A DNA stretch of 41,033 nucleotides from Campylobacterota bacterium (GTDB lineage: Bacteria > Campylobacterota > Campylobacteria > Campylobacterales > Nitratiruptoraceae), in assembly GCA_009659895.1 (NCBI GenBank), contig PUXX01000041.1, positions 1-41,033 of the forward strand, in the 5' to 3' direction. The first letter of the stretch is position 1, and every line of letters begins with the position of its first letter. Under the pieces are notes generated by a model, which saw only the letters and a program-made list of their open reading frames with translations, was not told the DNA's origin and made no database searches. The position numbers and the translations under genes are program-made. Positions 1 to 9,409 of this stretch are shown here, in pieces.

Positions 1-507
1 TCTATCTCCAAAGAGCTCGGCCCGGTCTTTGGGGCTTTGATGCTGGTCTCTCGGGCGGTGAGCGCCATGACGGCGGAGCTTGGCACCATGCGGGTGACGG
101 AGCAGATCGACGCTATCGATACCTTGGCCGTCGATAGCAAGAAGTATCTCATCATCCCCAGAGTCGTGGCTACGACTATATCGACACCTCTTTTGGTGAT
201 TGTCTTCGTCTTTTTAGGCAACGTCTCGGCCTATCTTATCTCCACCTACGCTTTAGGGGTCAATCCTACCGAATACAAAAATACCATTACGACCTATTTG
301 GAGTTTAGCGATATCGGCACGGGGATTATCAAGGCGTTTGTCTTTGGATTTTTGATCAGTATCATCGGCACCTATATCGGCTATTTTACCAGAGGGGGTG
401 CTAGGGGTGTGGGGCTTTCGACCACCAAAGCGGTGGTCTACGCTGCTATGACCGTCTTTGCGGCCAACTACTTTCTCTCCAGCCTCTTTCTCTTTTTGGA
501 CTGGTAG
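1..507 (+). CDS. mlaE: MlaE-type ABC transporter permease (5'-truncated by window)
   Basis: Open reading frame continues in-frame to base 1 (SISKELGPVFGALMLVSRAVSAMTAELGTMRVTEQIDAIDTLAVD...), with the typical MlaE 'AELGTMRVTEQIDA' motif and TM segments. Confidence 0.9.
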   Translation, partial: SISKELGPVFGALMLVSRAVSAMTAELGTMRVTEQIDAIDTLAVDSKKYLIIPRVVATTISTPLLVIVFVFLGNVSAYLISTYALGVNPTEYKNTITTYLEFSDIGTGIIKAFVFGFLISIIGTYIGYFTRGGARGVGLSTTKAVVYAAMTVFAANYFLSSLFLFLDW

Positions 508-777
508 TCAGTCGCACTTCTCGATGCCGAGGATCTTTAGAAGGTCCTCGAAGAAGGGCCCCGCTTTTTGATCGTAGTCGTCGTGAAATTCGATCACATA
601 CTCTCCCGTCTCTATCGTCTTTGGCTCTACCGTGATCTGGGGAGAGATGCGGTGCTTGACGATGAGATCGTTGACGACATTACAGATATTTTTCTTCTCC
701 TCGACGCTCTCGTAATCGATCTCCATCTTGGCGTAGCGCTCCTCCATCGCTACGTGGGCTTTGCACTTTTTATCCAT
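508..777 (-). CDS. hypothetical protein, 89 aa
   Basis: Intact ORF abutting the mlaE stop and 33 bp downstream of radA on the same strand; no recognised family. Confidence 0.65.
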   Translation of the reverse strand: MDKKCKAHVAMEERYAKMEIDYESVEEKKNICNVVNDLIVKHRISPQITVEPKTIETGEYVIEFHDDYDQKAGPFFEDLLKILGIEKCD

Positions 778-810
778 GATGCCTCCTTTATGATAATACT
801 AACACAAACT

Positions 811-2154
811 CTACATCCAATCCACGATCTTTTCGACGCTATCGACGATGTATGTTTTAAGCTCGCTTCTTTGAATAGGCCTGGAGGGGACAATCGCTTT
901 TTTGAAGCCTTGGCTTGCTGCTTCTTTGAGGCGAAGATCTTGCATCATCACCTCTTTGACCTCTCCGGTAAGCCCAACTTCACCCAAAAAGATACTCTCC
1001 TCGCTCAAAGGGCGCTCCCTAAAAGAGCTCAGAATCGCCGCTATCACCGCCAAATCCGCAGCTGTTTCGGTGATTTTGATACCGCCTGCGATATTGACGA
1101 AGACGTCGTATTGATTGAAAGGAAGCCCCAGCTTCTTCTCCAAAAGAGCCAAGAGCATGGTGAGGCGATTGCTATCGAACCCCGTGGCGCTTCGCTTGGG
1201 ATTGCCGTATCCGCTCTCGGCCACCAAAGCTTGCACCTCCAGGATGATAGGACGGCTCCCCTCCATCACCACCGTCGCCGCCGAACCTATCGTGGCGCTT
1301 TTTCGATCGAAGAAGCGTCTGGCGATATTTTTGGCGCCTACGAGCCCCTTTTGGGTCATCTCAAAAATTCCCACTTCACTGATGGAGCCGAAGCGGTTCT
1401 TGAATCCTCGAAGAAGCCGAAGCTCTTTGGAGCTGTCTCCTTCGAAGTAGAGTACCGTATCGACCATATGCTCCAAAACTCTTGGCCCGGCAATCGATCC
1501 CTCTTTGGTGATGTGGCCGATGATGAAGATCGGCACTTTCGTCGCCTTGGCGGTGCGCATGAGCTCGAAGGTGACCGCTTTGACTTGGCTCACGGTGCCG
1601 GGGGCGGAGGGGATCTCTTCGGAGTAGATGGTCTGGATGGAGTCGATGACCAGCAGATCGTAGCGATCGGCATGGAGCTGGGCCAAGATGTTTTCTAAAA
1701 TGAGCTCATTGAGCAGGTAGAGATTGGGGTGGTTGGCTTCGATACGATCGGCTCGAAGCTTGATCTGTCCGGCGGACTCCTCGGCGCTGACGTAGAGCAC
1801 CCTCTTGCCGCTCTTTGCCAGATTGGCGCAGACTTTAAGAAGGAGTGTCGATTTGCCTACCCCCGGACTACCGCCTACCAGCACCAACGAGCCCTCGACT
1901 ATCCCGCCTCCAAGTACTAGATCAAGCTCATCGATGCCAGAGGAGAATCGCGCTATGTTTTCTTGCGATATGTCGGTGATGGGAGCGGGAGTACTTCTAT
2001 TTGACTGGCTTTGGGTCTGCTTGGAGACCTTGACCTGCTCTTGGCTTAGCTCCACGAAGCTGTCCCACGCTCCGCAGTTGGTGCAGCGTCCCATCCATTT
2101 GCTACTTTGAAAGCCGCATGCCTGACACTCAAAGAGGCTCTTCTTTTTAGCCAT
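811..2154 (-). CDS. radA: DNA repair protein RadA
   Basis: N-terminal C4 zinc finger (CQACGFQSSKWMGRCTNCGAW), Walker A GGSPGVGKST, KNRFG motif, Lon-like C-terminus. Confidence 0.96.
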   Translation of the reverse strand: MAKKKSLFECQACGFQSSKWMGRCTNCGAWDSFVELSQEQVKVSKQTQSQSNRSTPAPITDISQENIARFSSGIDELDLVLGGGIVEGSLVLVGGSPGVGKSTLLLKVCANLAKSGKRVLYVSAEESAGQIKLRADRIEANHPNLYLLNELILENILAQLHADRYDLLVIDSIQTIYSEEIPSAPGTVSQVKAVTFELMRTAKATKVPIFIIGHITKEGSIAGPRVLEHMVDTVLYFEGDSSKELRLLRGFKNRFGSISEVGIFEMTQKGLVGAKNIARRFFDRKSATIGSAATVVMEGSRPIILEVQALVAESGYGNPKRSATGFDSNRLTMLLALLEKKLGLPFNQYDVFVNIAGGIKITETAADLAVIAAILSSFRERPLSEESIFLGEVGLTGEVKEVMMQDLRLKEAASQGFKKAIVPSRPIQRSELKTYIVDSVEKIVDWM

Positions 2155-2398
2155 AGATCTCTATCTCCCATGGCGTGATGAGACGTAAGAGCTTGGGACC
2201 AAAAAATATATCAAAAAGATAGCGCCATAGCCAGATGGTGAGGACCATGAGGATTATATAGGTCAAAGCGATCCATTTGTGCTCATGAAAATCGAATTTC
2301 TCATCTTTGAAACGTGCCATAACTACGCCAATATAAAAAAATATGATCAGGCCAACTCCTGCAAAGAAAAGGAGCTCAAAATTATTTGAAAATCGCAT
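2147..2398 (-). CDS. small membrane protein, 83 aa
   Basis: Two predicted hydrophobic segments; overlaps the ftsY 3' end and the radA 5' end, consistent with an operon. Confidence 0.75.
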   Translation of the reverse strand: MRFSNNFELLFFAGVGLIIFFYIGVVMARFKDEKFDFHEHKWIALTYIILMVLTIWLWRYLFDIFFGPKLLRLITPWEIEIYG

Positions 2399-3245
2399 CT
2401 AAAATGGTATCCACATATTCGTTTGGGTCAAAGGGGGCCAGGTCTTCCATCTTCTCCCCTACGCCTACATAGAGGATTGGAAGCCCAAGTTCGTGGCTGA
2501 TGCTTAGAAGTGCTCCTCCTTTGGCGGTGCCGTCGAGTTTGGTGACGATGATGCCATCTACGCCGACCATCTCATCGAAAGCTTTGGCTTGATTGATGGC
2601 AGAGTTGCCTTGGGTGCCGTCGATGACGAGAAGCTTTCGATGGGGGGCTCCCTCCATAGCCTTGTTGCAGACGCGGACGATTTTTTTGAGCTCTTCGGCT
2701 AGGTTGGACTGGGTGTGGAGCCTGCCGGCGGTATCGATGAGGACATGATCGATCTCTTTTGCTTTGGCCTTTTGGATCGTATCGTACGCTACTGCGCTTG
2801 GATCGTGGCCTTGGCGGGTGGCGACGATAGGGACATTCAGGCGCTGGGCCCATTTGCTTAGCTGCTCAATGGCTGCAGCTCGAAAGGTATCAGCGGCGCC
2901 TAGTATCACGCTCTTGCCCTCTTGTTTGTAGCGGTAGGCCAGCTTGGCGATGGTGGTGGTCTTGCCAGCTCCATTGACACCTAAGATAAGCTCCACAAAA
3001 GGTTTGGCATCCACCTGCTTTGGCTGAGCCGGGGTGAAGAGGAAGAGGAGTTCGTTTTTGAGCGAGACTCTATTGACCTTGTTGGGTAAGGAAGCGACGA
3101 TCTTTTCAATCAGATCGTACTCCACGTCCGCTTCGATGAGGAGCTCTTCGATCTCCTCCTTGGTGGCGTACTCCTTCTTTTCGACGACGCTCTCTTCGAT
3201 ATTCTCCACTGTCTTTTTGAGCGCTTTTTTAATAAATCCAAACAT
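2382..3245 (-). CDS. ftsY: signal recognition particle receptor FtsY
   Basis: SRP GTPase motifs [47 protein letters not shown] ([11 protein letters not shown]) at 3245. Confidence 0.97.
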   Translation of the reverse strand: MFGFIKKALKKTVENIEESVVEKKEYATKEEIEELLIEADVEYDLIEKIVASLPNKVNRVSLKNELLFLFTPAQPKQVDAKPFVELILGVNGAGKTTTIAKLAYRYKQEGKSVILGAADTFRAAAIEQLSKWAQRLNVPIVATRQGHDPSAVAYDTIQKAKAKEIDHVLIDTAGRLHTQSNLAEELKKIVRVCNKAMEGAPHRKLLVIDGTQGNSAINQAKAFDEMVGVDGIIVTKLDGTAKGGALLSISHELGLPILYVGVGEKMEDLAPFDPNEYVDTILDAIFK

Positions 3246-3784
3246 CACTCTCCTTTTGCACTTTTGATATCGCTCTGTAGGATCTCATAAGGGACCGCAC
3301 CCACATAGTGGCGGTAGTATCTGCCATTTTTTAAAAGCACAAGCAAAGGTATGGGCATATTGGCCCCAGCGCCAAGGGTCGGATAGATCGCCTGGGCAAG
3401 CCTGTTGTTTTGATCGATCTGAAGGGATTGAAAGAATGGCGCTTTTGTCTGAGTTGGCTCTAGAGGCACTCCAAGAATGAAGAGATCGTGAGAAAAAGTT
3501 TGATATAATCGCTTGAGTTCCGGTTTTTGTGCTTTGCACGAAGGACACCAGTCGGTATAGAAAAAAAGAAGCACCAAAGGCTTTTGTATGCTGCTTTCGA
3601 TTTGGTTGCCTTCGATCTTGATGTCTACCTTGGTGCCGTTGATATCTTTTAATATGAATACCTTTCCATCGGCTTTTTTGCTTTTGGAGCTGTTTGGAGC
3701 CGTGCTTTGGGGTGGATTGGTTTTGGGGTCCTTTTCGCAGGCTCCAAAGAGTATGATGGCGCACAAGAGCAGAAGCGTTCTCAA
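3245..3784 (-). CDS. TlpA-like thioredoxin-fold lipoprotein
   Basis: Signal peptide with lipobox (LFGAC) and thioredoxin motif FFYTDWCPSCKAQKPELK; TTG start with AAGGA upstream. Confidence 0.82.
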   Translation of the reverse strand: MRTLLLLCAIILFGACEKDPKTNPPQSTAPNSSKSKKADGKVFILKDINGTKVDIKIEGNQIESSIQKPLVLLFFYTDWCPSCKAQKPELKRLYQTFSHDLFILGVPLEPTQTKAPFFQSLQIDQNNRLAQAIYPTLGAGANMPIPLLVLLKNGRYYRHYVGAVPYEILQSDIKSAKGE

Positions 3785-3825
3785 TGGGGTCCTTTTTTGC
3801 CCCGATTATATCAAAAAGGAGCGGG

Positions 3826-4449
3826 ATGGACAAAGAGGCCTTTCGTAAGAGATGTATCCAAAGATTCATGCGAAGGCGCTATGGGCAAGATAAAAGAGTG
3901 ATAAAAAATCTGGCTCTTATACTTGATGCCCTCAATGCTAGCGATATCTTAGCGTTTATGCCAATGAGTCATGAGCCCAGGCTTTTGGGCTACTTTTCTA
4001 AACTCAAATTGAAAAAAAATATATATGTCCCCTTTATGCAAGGTGAAAGCTTCAAGATGGTAAAATTACGATTGCCTATAAAGAAGAAGCAATACGGTAT
4101 CAAAGAGCCGCCCAATTCCTTTTTCAAGGCGAAGATCGATGTGGCTATCGTTCCCGTCGTCGGGGTAGACGGGGACTTTAGGAGGATCGGTTTTGGAAAA
4201 GGGATGTATGATAGATTTTTCGAAAGTCTTCGATATCGACCTGTTGTGATTTTTGTCCAGCGTAGACTCTGCGCTACCAAAAAGATAGTGAGCGATCCAT
4301 ACGATATACAAGGCGATTTTTTAGTTACCCCGAAAAAGATTTATATACGAGGGGATAGTCATGTGGGTAGAGATTTTAGTAGGAAGTTCTGCCGCCATTA
4401 TCAGTGGCGCTGCAGGCTACTTGCTCTCAAAAAAGATCGAAAAAGATAA
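3826..4449 (+). CDS. 5-formyltetrahydrofolate cyclo-ligase family protein
   Basis: GFGKGMYDRFF motif typical of 5-FCL and the usual N-terminal helix (MDKEAFRKRCIQRFMRR). ATG at 3826 with AAGGAG SD; the longer ORF from 3784 is less likely. Confidence 0.88.
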   Translation: MDKEAFRKRCIQRFMRRRYGQDKRVIKNLALILDALNASDILAFMPMSHEPRLLGYFSKLKLKKNIYVPFMQGESFKMVKLRLPIKKKQYGIKEPPNSFFKAKIDVAIVPVVGVDGDFRRIGFGKGMYDRFFESLRYRPVVIFVQRRLCATKKIVSDPYDIQGDFLVTPKKIYIRGDSHVGRDFSRKFCRHYQWRCRLLALKKDRKR

Positions 4450-5929
4450 ACTCAAGATCTACGAAGAGCAGGCCAAAGCGAAGGCCAAGGCCATCGAGCA
4501 TGAGGCGGAGAAGTTTTTGCAAAAGGCCCAGCTCCAGGCCAAAGAGACGGAGCTTGCGTTAAAGAAGGAGTTTGAGAAAAAACTAGAAGAGCTCAAAAGA
4601 GACTATGATGAGCGCTTTAGCGAGCTGATGGAAAAGGAGATGTCGCTTAAGCAGATGTTCAAGGATGAGCTTAAGCACATCACGCTTGAGAAGCAGGAGC
4701 TCAAGGCCGAAAAGGAGCAGATCAACCGCCTCAAGGAGGAGTACGAAAAGCTCAAGGCTGAGTATCAGGAAAAGTACAACGAAGTCTTGGAGGCTTTGCA
4801 AGCTCAAGCGGGACTGACGATGGAGGAGGCCAAGGAGCTGATCTTGCAAAAGGCCGAAGAAGAAAGCCGAGCCGAGATAGCCAATATCGTGCGCAAGTAC
4901 GAAGAGGAGGCCAAGAGAGAAGGGAAGCGCCGTGCCAACTATATCCTAGCTCAAGCTACCACCCGCTATGCTGGCGAGTTCGCCGCCGAGCGCCTCATCA
5001 ATACCGTGAGCATCCCAAGCGAAGATATCAAGGGGCGCATCATCGGCAAAGAGGGGCGAAACATCAAGACCCTCGAGATGCTCTTGGGTGTCGATATCAT
5101 CATCGACGATACGCCAAACGCCATAATTCTTAGCTCATTCAACCTCTATCGCAGAGCCATTGCGACGAAGGTGATCGAGCTCTTGGTCGAAGACGGTCGT
5201 ATCCAGCCGGCCCGTATCGAAGAGATCTATGAGAAGGTCAAGGAGGAGTTTGACCAGCAGCTCCTGGAAGAGGGTGAGAATATCGTCATCGATCTTGGTA
5301 TCGGACAGATCCATCCAGAGCTTGTCAAGCTCATCGGACGGCTCAAGTTTCGGGCCAGCTATGGCCAAAATGCCCTGGGACACTCCTTGGAAGTAGCCCA
5401 TCTTGCCGGTATCATGGCTGCTGAAATGGGGGGTGATGAGTTGCTGGCTAAGAGGGCAGGGCTTTTGCACGATATTGGCAAGGCGCTGACCCATGAGTTT
5501 AGCGGGAGTCATGTGGATCTAGGAGCTGAGATCTGCAAGCGCTACAAAGAGCCCGATGCGGTCATCAACGCCATCTACGCTCACCACGGACATGAAGAGC
5601 CTCGCAGCATAGAGGCCGCCGCCGTATGCGCGGCAGATACGCTCAGTGCAGCAAGACCTGGAGCTAGACGAGAGGTGCTAGAGGCTTTCTTGAAGCGGGT
5701 GCAGGCGATTGAGGAGATAGCGCTCAGCAAGCCCGGCGTCAAAAAGGCCTACGCCATCAATGCGGGCCGTGAGGTGCGGGTCATCGTCAATGCCGAGCTC
5801 ATCAGCGACAATGAGGCGGTACTCCTGGCAAAAGAGATCGCCAAGGAGATCGAGGCTGGTGTCCAGTATCCTGGCGAGATCAAGGTCAATGTCATCAGAG
5901 AGCATAGGGCGATAGAGTTTGCCAGGTAG
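4361..5929 (+). CDS. rny: ribonuclease Y
   Basis: N-terminal TM, long coiled coil, KH domain (GRIIGKEGRNIKTLE), HD domain (LLHDIGKA). Confidence 0.96.
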   Translation: MWVEILVGSSAAIISGAAGYLLSKKIEKDKLKIYEEQAKAKAKAIEHEAEKFLQKAQLQAKETELALKKEFEKKLEELKRDYDERFSELMEKEMSLKQMFKDELKHITLEKQELKAEKEQINRLKEEYEKLKAEYQEKYNEVLEALQAQAGLTMEEAKELILQKAEEESRAEIANIVRKYEEEAKREGKRRANYILAQATTRYAGEFAAERLINTVSIPSEDIKGRIIGKEGRNIKTLEMLLGVDIIIDDTPNAIILSSFNLYRRAIATKVIELLVEDGRIQPARIEEIYEKVKEEFDQQLLEEGENIVIDLGIGQIHPELVKLIGRLKFRASYGQNALGHSLEVAHLAGIMAAEMGGDELLAKRAGLLHDIGKALTHEFSGSHVDLGAEICKRYKEPDAVINAIYAHHGHEEPRSIEAAAVCAADTLSAARPGARREVLEAFLKRVQAIEEIALSKPGVKKAYAINAGREVRVIVNAELISDNEAVLLAKEIAKEIEAGVQYPGEIKVNVIREHRAIEFAR

Positions 5930-5938
5930 AGGGGCGTC

Positions 5939-6823
5939 TTAGGCCTCCTCCTGGTGGATGGAGTCGTCGTAAGGATCTAAGTGGATGGTGAAGTGCCATT
6001 TGCTCTTTGGATCTAGCTTTTGGATCTCCTCTTCGATACGGTCGCTGACTTTGTGGGCTTCTAGGAGTGAGATCTCTGGAGTGAAGACCACATGGACGTC
6101 GACGAAGTTGGTGTCGCCACTACGTCTGGTCTTGAGGTAGTGATAGCTGGTCACTTCAGGCTGGGACTCTATGATCTTTTTGATCTTTTGGACGATCTCT
6201 TCGTCCAGTGCCACGTCTAGGAGCATCAGTGTCCCCTCTTTGATCAGCTCATAGGCTTCTTTGATGATATATATCGCTATGGCAATACCAAAAATCCCGT
6301 CGATCCAGTGCCATCCGGTGAAGTAGACAATGATGAGGGAGAGTAGTACGGCCGAGTTGGAGAGGAGGTCGGTTTTGTAATGTAAAGCGTCGCTTTTGAC
6401 GACCATATTTTTGGTCTTTTCGTAGACTCTGTTTAAAAATATCACCAATCCGCCAGTGAGGATGATGGAGACGATCATGACGATGATGGAGCTGCCCAGA
6501 TACTCGATCTCTTTGTGCTCGATAATATTCATCACTCCCTTATAGAAGATAAAAAGTCCAGAGATGGTGATGATCGTCCCCTCTATCACGGCAGCCAGGG
6601 CCTCGATCTTGCCCAGGCCGTAGTTGAACTTCTTTGTGGGGGCTTGTTCCGCTTTGGAGATGGCGAAGTAGTTGAACATCGACACGGCGATATCCAAGAT
6701 AGAGTCGATGGCGCTGGCCAGGACGGCAGCGGAGCCGCTTAGGATCCCTACGACAAGCTTGATGAGCACCAAAATACCGGCGACGATACTGGCGACGATC
6801 GTAGCGCTTTTTTGGAGAGTCAT
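5939..6823 (-). CDS. cation diffusion facilitator (CDF) family transporter
   Basis: CDF architecture: 'AIDSILDIAVSMFNYFAI', 'SDALHYKTDLLSN', 'HWIDGIFGIAIAIYI' and a C-terminal cytoplasmic domain. Confidence 0.92.
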   Translation of the reverse strand: MTLQKSATIVASIVAGILVLIKLVVGILSGSAAVLASAIDSILDIAVSMFNYFAISKAEQAPTKKFNYGLGKIEALAAVIEGTIITISGLFIFYKGVMNIIEHKEIEYLGSSIIVMIVSIILTGGLVIFLNRVYEKTKNMVVKSDALHYKTDLLSNSAVLLSLIIVYFTGWHWIDGIFGIAIAIYIIKEAYELIKEGTLMLLDVALDEEIVQKIKKIIESQPEVTSYHYLKTRRSGDTNFVDVHVVFTPEISLLEAHKVSDRIEEEIQKLDPKSKWHFTIHLDPYDDSIHQEEA

Positions 6824-6857
6824 TGGCTTCCTTTTGGAAAATTTTTTGCGATTGTAT

Positions 6858-7373
6858 CTAAAGTAAGCTTAAGATTTCGCTAATGTGAAGACGGATAAGT
6901 CGATCGTCTTTGGGTGCTAGATCTGGATCGAATCGATCGGAGACCACTTTGAGGATGTGGCATCTTCGCCCAAATCGCCGTGTCGTCACCACCACCGCCG
7001 AAGCCTCCATATCGGCTAGATTTTTGATAGGTGTGTGCAGAGGACGGGGGTAGGTTTCGCAGGTGGCGTTTGGTAGTGCGGAAGATGGGGTGAGGTGGTA
7101 GACTTTGTCACTGCATCGATCGATCACTTTGTGGATATTGTACAGGGTGCCGACCTTTTGGCCAGCTGCATAGCCTATGTTGAGTACATCTTGAGGGTCG
7201 GTGGCCAGTGCCCAGCCAAGGGCCGATGCGCTATGAAGGGCCCCTATGCCACTGATGACCAATTTGTGGCTAGGGCCTTGATAGAGAAGATAGGGCTTTT
7301 GGTATACTTTTTGCAGTCCCAAAGCTTCGATCAGGGGAGTCGCTTCTGCAAGTGTGGCAGAGTGGATGAGCAT
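6858..7373 (-). CDS. compact nucleoside phosphorylase / nucleosidase-like protein
   Basis: PNP/UDP superfamily motifs: 'LVISGIGALHSASALG', 'LNIGYAAG', 'DMEASAVVV..CHILKVVSD'. Probable ATG (MLIHSATLAEATPLIEAL) inside the longer ORF. Confidence 0.75.
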   Translation of the reverse strand: MLIHSATLAEATPLIEALGLQKVYQKPYLLYQGPSHKLVISGIGALHSASALGWALATDPQDVLNIGYAAGQKVGTLYNIHKVIDRCSDKVYHLTPSSALPNATCETYPRPLHTPIKNLADMEASAVVVTTRRFGRRCHILKVVSDRFDPDLAPKDDRLIRLHISEILSLL

Positions 7374-7419
7374 GGCTCTTCCTATGTTTTTGGATAGATT
7401 GTAGCACAAAAGGAGCTTG

Positions 7420-8313
7420 ATGGATATAGCCAAGATCAAAATAGAGAGGCAAAAGTGGCTGGAGTGGAAGAATATCGCACCATTGCGCCAGATGCTGGAG
7501 AGTTTGCCTACGATTGAGTGTGAGGTGGAGTTGGGAGATGTGGTGCGAATCGTCGCTGACGTAGATGATGAGCAAAGGGAGAAGATCGCTCAAATAGCCT
7601 GGGCGATGCGTCCGTGGCGCAAGGGACCGTTTGAGGTGCTAGGCACCTATATCGATAGTGAATGGAGAAGTTTTGTCAAATACAATCTTTTAAAACCCCA
7701 TCTCGATCTTGAGGGCAAGGATGTGGCCGATATTGGGTGCAACAACGGCTACTATATGTTTCGTATGCTAGAACAAAATCCAAAGAGTCTTATCGGTTTC
7801 GATCCTTCGCCCCTCTTTCGGACCCAGTTTGACTTCATCGACCATTTTGTAAAGAGTCAGATCCACTATGAGCTCTTGGGTGTGGAGCATCTGCCATATT
7901 ATGGGAAGAAGTTTGATGTGATCTTTTGTCTAGGTGTCCTCTATCACAGGAGCGATCCCATCGCTACGCTCAAGTGGCTTCGACAGGGGCTCAAGGATGG
8001 TGGAGAGCTCTTTTTGGATACTTTTTACATCGAGGGTGACGAGCCGGTGGCGCTGTGTCCGGGCAAGACCTACTCCAAGATCTCCAACGTCCACTTCGTC
8101 CCCACCATCCCGGCTCTACAAAACTGGTCTTCCAAGGCTGGATTTGGGTCCATGGAGATCTTGGCCAAAAAGCCCACGACCTCCTTCGAACAGAGGAAAA
8201 CGGAGTGGATCTTGGGTGAGAGCTTGAAGGATTTTTTGGATCCAGACGATCCTAGCAAGACGATAGAGGGTTATGAGGCTCCAAAGAGAGTCTATGTGAG
8301 ACTAAGGAGGTGA
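7420..8313 (+). CDS. cmoB: tRNA U34 carboxymethyltransferase CmoB
   Basis: SAM methyltransferase with CmoB-like features: '[26 protein letters not shown]', '[13 protein letters not shown]', '[13 protein letters not shown]'. ATG at 7420 with AGGAG. Confidence 0.92.
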   Translation: MDIAKIKIERQKWLEWKNIAPLRQMLESLPTIECEVELGDVVRIVADVDDEQREKIAQIAWAMRPWRKGPFEVLGTYIDSEWRSFVKYNLLKPHLDLEGKDVADIGCNNGYYMFRMLEQNPKSLIGFDPSPLFRTQFDFIDHFVKSQIHYELLGVEHLPYYGKKFDVIFCLGVLYHRSDPIATLKWLRQGLKDGGELFLDTFYIEGDEPVALCPGKTYSKISNVHFVPTIPALQNWSSKAGFGSMEILAKKPTTSFEQRKTEWILGESLKDFLDPDDPSKTIEGYEAPKRVYVRLRR

Positions 8314-9065
8314 GGATGATCAAGGGTGTGTTGCTGGATATTGGCGGGGTGTTGTATGAAGGGGATCACCCAATTGAAGGAGCGCAGGAGGCTCTTAGAC
8401 AACTAAGGGACTCCTATAAGGTGCGCTTCGTCTCAAATAGCTCAAGAAGAGCTCCTAGGGCAGTGGTAACGAAGCTTGTGGAGATGGGATTTGAGCTCAG
8501 GCCCAAAGAGGTCTTCACCGCACTTTCGGCGGCGAAACTCTTTTTGAAGTTTGAAAAATCTAGTGCGTACATAGTGGCTACCGATGAGGCGAAGAGCTAC
8601 TTTGAAGATCTGACTTTTCCCCAGCGCTACGTCTTGGTCTGTGATGCCTACAAAAACTTCACCTACGACAGTCTCAACGAAGCCTTTAGGAGACTGGAGA
8701 GTGGATCTGGATTTTTGGCCACCAATATCAACCGCTACTTTAAAGATGAAGATGGGCTAAGTCTTGATGCAGGAGGATTTGTGAAGTGTCTGGAGTATGC
8801 CAGTGGCAAGAAGGCTAAAGTACTTGGCAAACCAAACTGTGAGTTTTTCAGTCTGGCTATCGCCGATATGGGGCTCAAAAAAGATGAGGTGGTGATGGTG
8901 GGCGACGATATCGAGAGTGATATCCAGGGGGCCAAAAGCTGCTGGCTAAAGACCGTCATGGTCAAGACCGGAAAGTTTAAACCCCAGGATCTACAAAAAG
9001 CCACACCAGATTTTTTAATCGACTCTATCGTACAATTACCAAAACTTCTCAAGGAGATAGCATGA
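8310..9065 (+). CDS. HAD-superfamily hydrolase, NagD/subclass IIA type
   Basis: '[20 protein letters not shown]', 'FVSNSSRR', 'LGKPNCEFF', '[15 protein letters not shown]'. GTG at 8310 or ATG at 8316. Confidence 0.88.
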   Translation: MRMIKGVLLDIGGVLYEGDHPIEGAQEALRQLRDSYKVRFVSNSSRRAPRAVVTKLVEMGFELRPKEVFTALSAAKLFLKFEKSSAYIVATDEAKSYFEDLTFPQRYVLVCDAYKNFTYDSLNEAFRRLESGSGFLATNINRYFKDEDGLSLDAGGFVKCLEYASGKKAKVLGKPNCEFFSLAIADMGLKKDEVVMVGDDIESDIQGAKSCWLKTVMVKTGKFKPQDLQKATPDFLIDSIVQLPKLLKEIA

Positions 9066-9409
9066 AAGTCTACGGCATCAAGACCTGTGGCAGTGTCAAA
9101 AAAGCGCTCAAATTTCTCAATGATCGAGGGATGGAGTATGAGTTTGTAGATTTTAAAAAGAGTCCGGTGGGGTGTGACAAAATTGACGAGTGGATAGCAA
9201 AAGTTGGCATAGAGAAACTTTTCAACAAAAGAGGCACCAAATATAGACAGTTGGGTCTTAAGGATCTGAATCTGGACGAAAATGGAATGAGAGAGTGGCT
9301 ATGCAAGGAGAATCTCCTCATCAAGCGCCCCGTCATCGAACTTGATGATGGTCGTGTGATCGTGGGGTTTGATGAGGAGCTCTATAAGGAGGTGTTTGGT
9401 GGAGCTTAG
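9062..9409 (+). CDS. ArsC/Spx/YffB family protein
   Basis: [19 protein letters not shown]...EYEFVDFKKSP...FNKRGTKYRQL, typical ArsC/YffB family features. Confidence 0.88.
   Translation: MKVYGIKTCGSVKKALKFLNDRGMEYEFVDFKKSPVGCDKIDEWIAKVGIEKLFNKRGTKYRQLGLKDLNLDENGMREWLCKENLLIKRPVIELDDGRVIVGFDEELYKEVFGGA

Noticed and set aside
568-1698. 376-aa plus-strand ORF antisense to radA
   Set aside because: Low-complexity, His/Arg/Leu-rich shadow translation opposite a well-supported radA; no SD or domain.
2572-2853. 93-aa Pro/Arg/His-rich ORF inside ftsY
   Set aside because: Typical out-of-frame artefact of a conserved coding region.
3285-3869. 194-aa minus ORF overlapping the TlpA-like gene
   Set aside because: Overlaps a convincing lipoprotein with CxxC motif; composition looks like a frame shadow.
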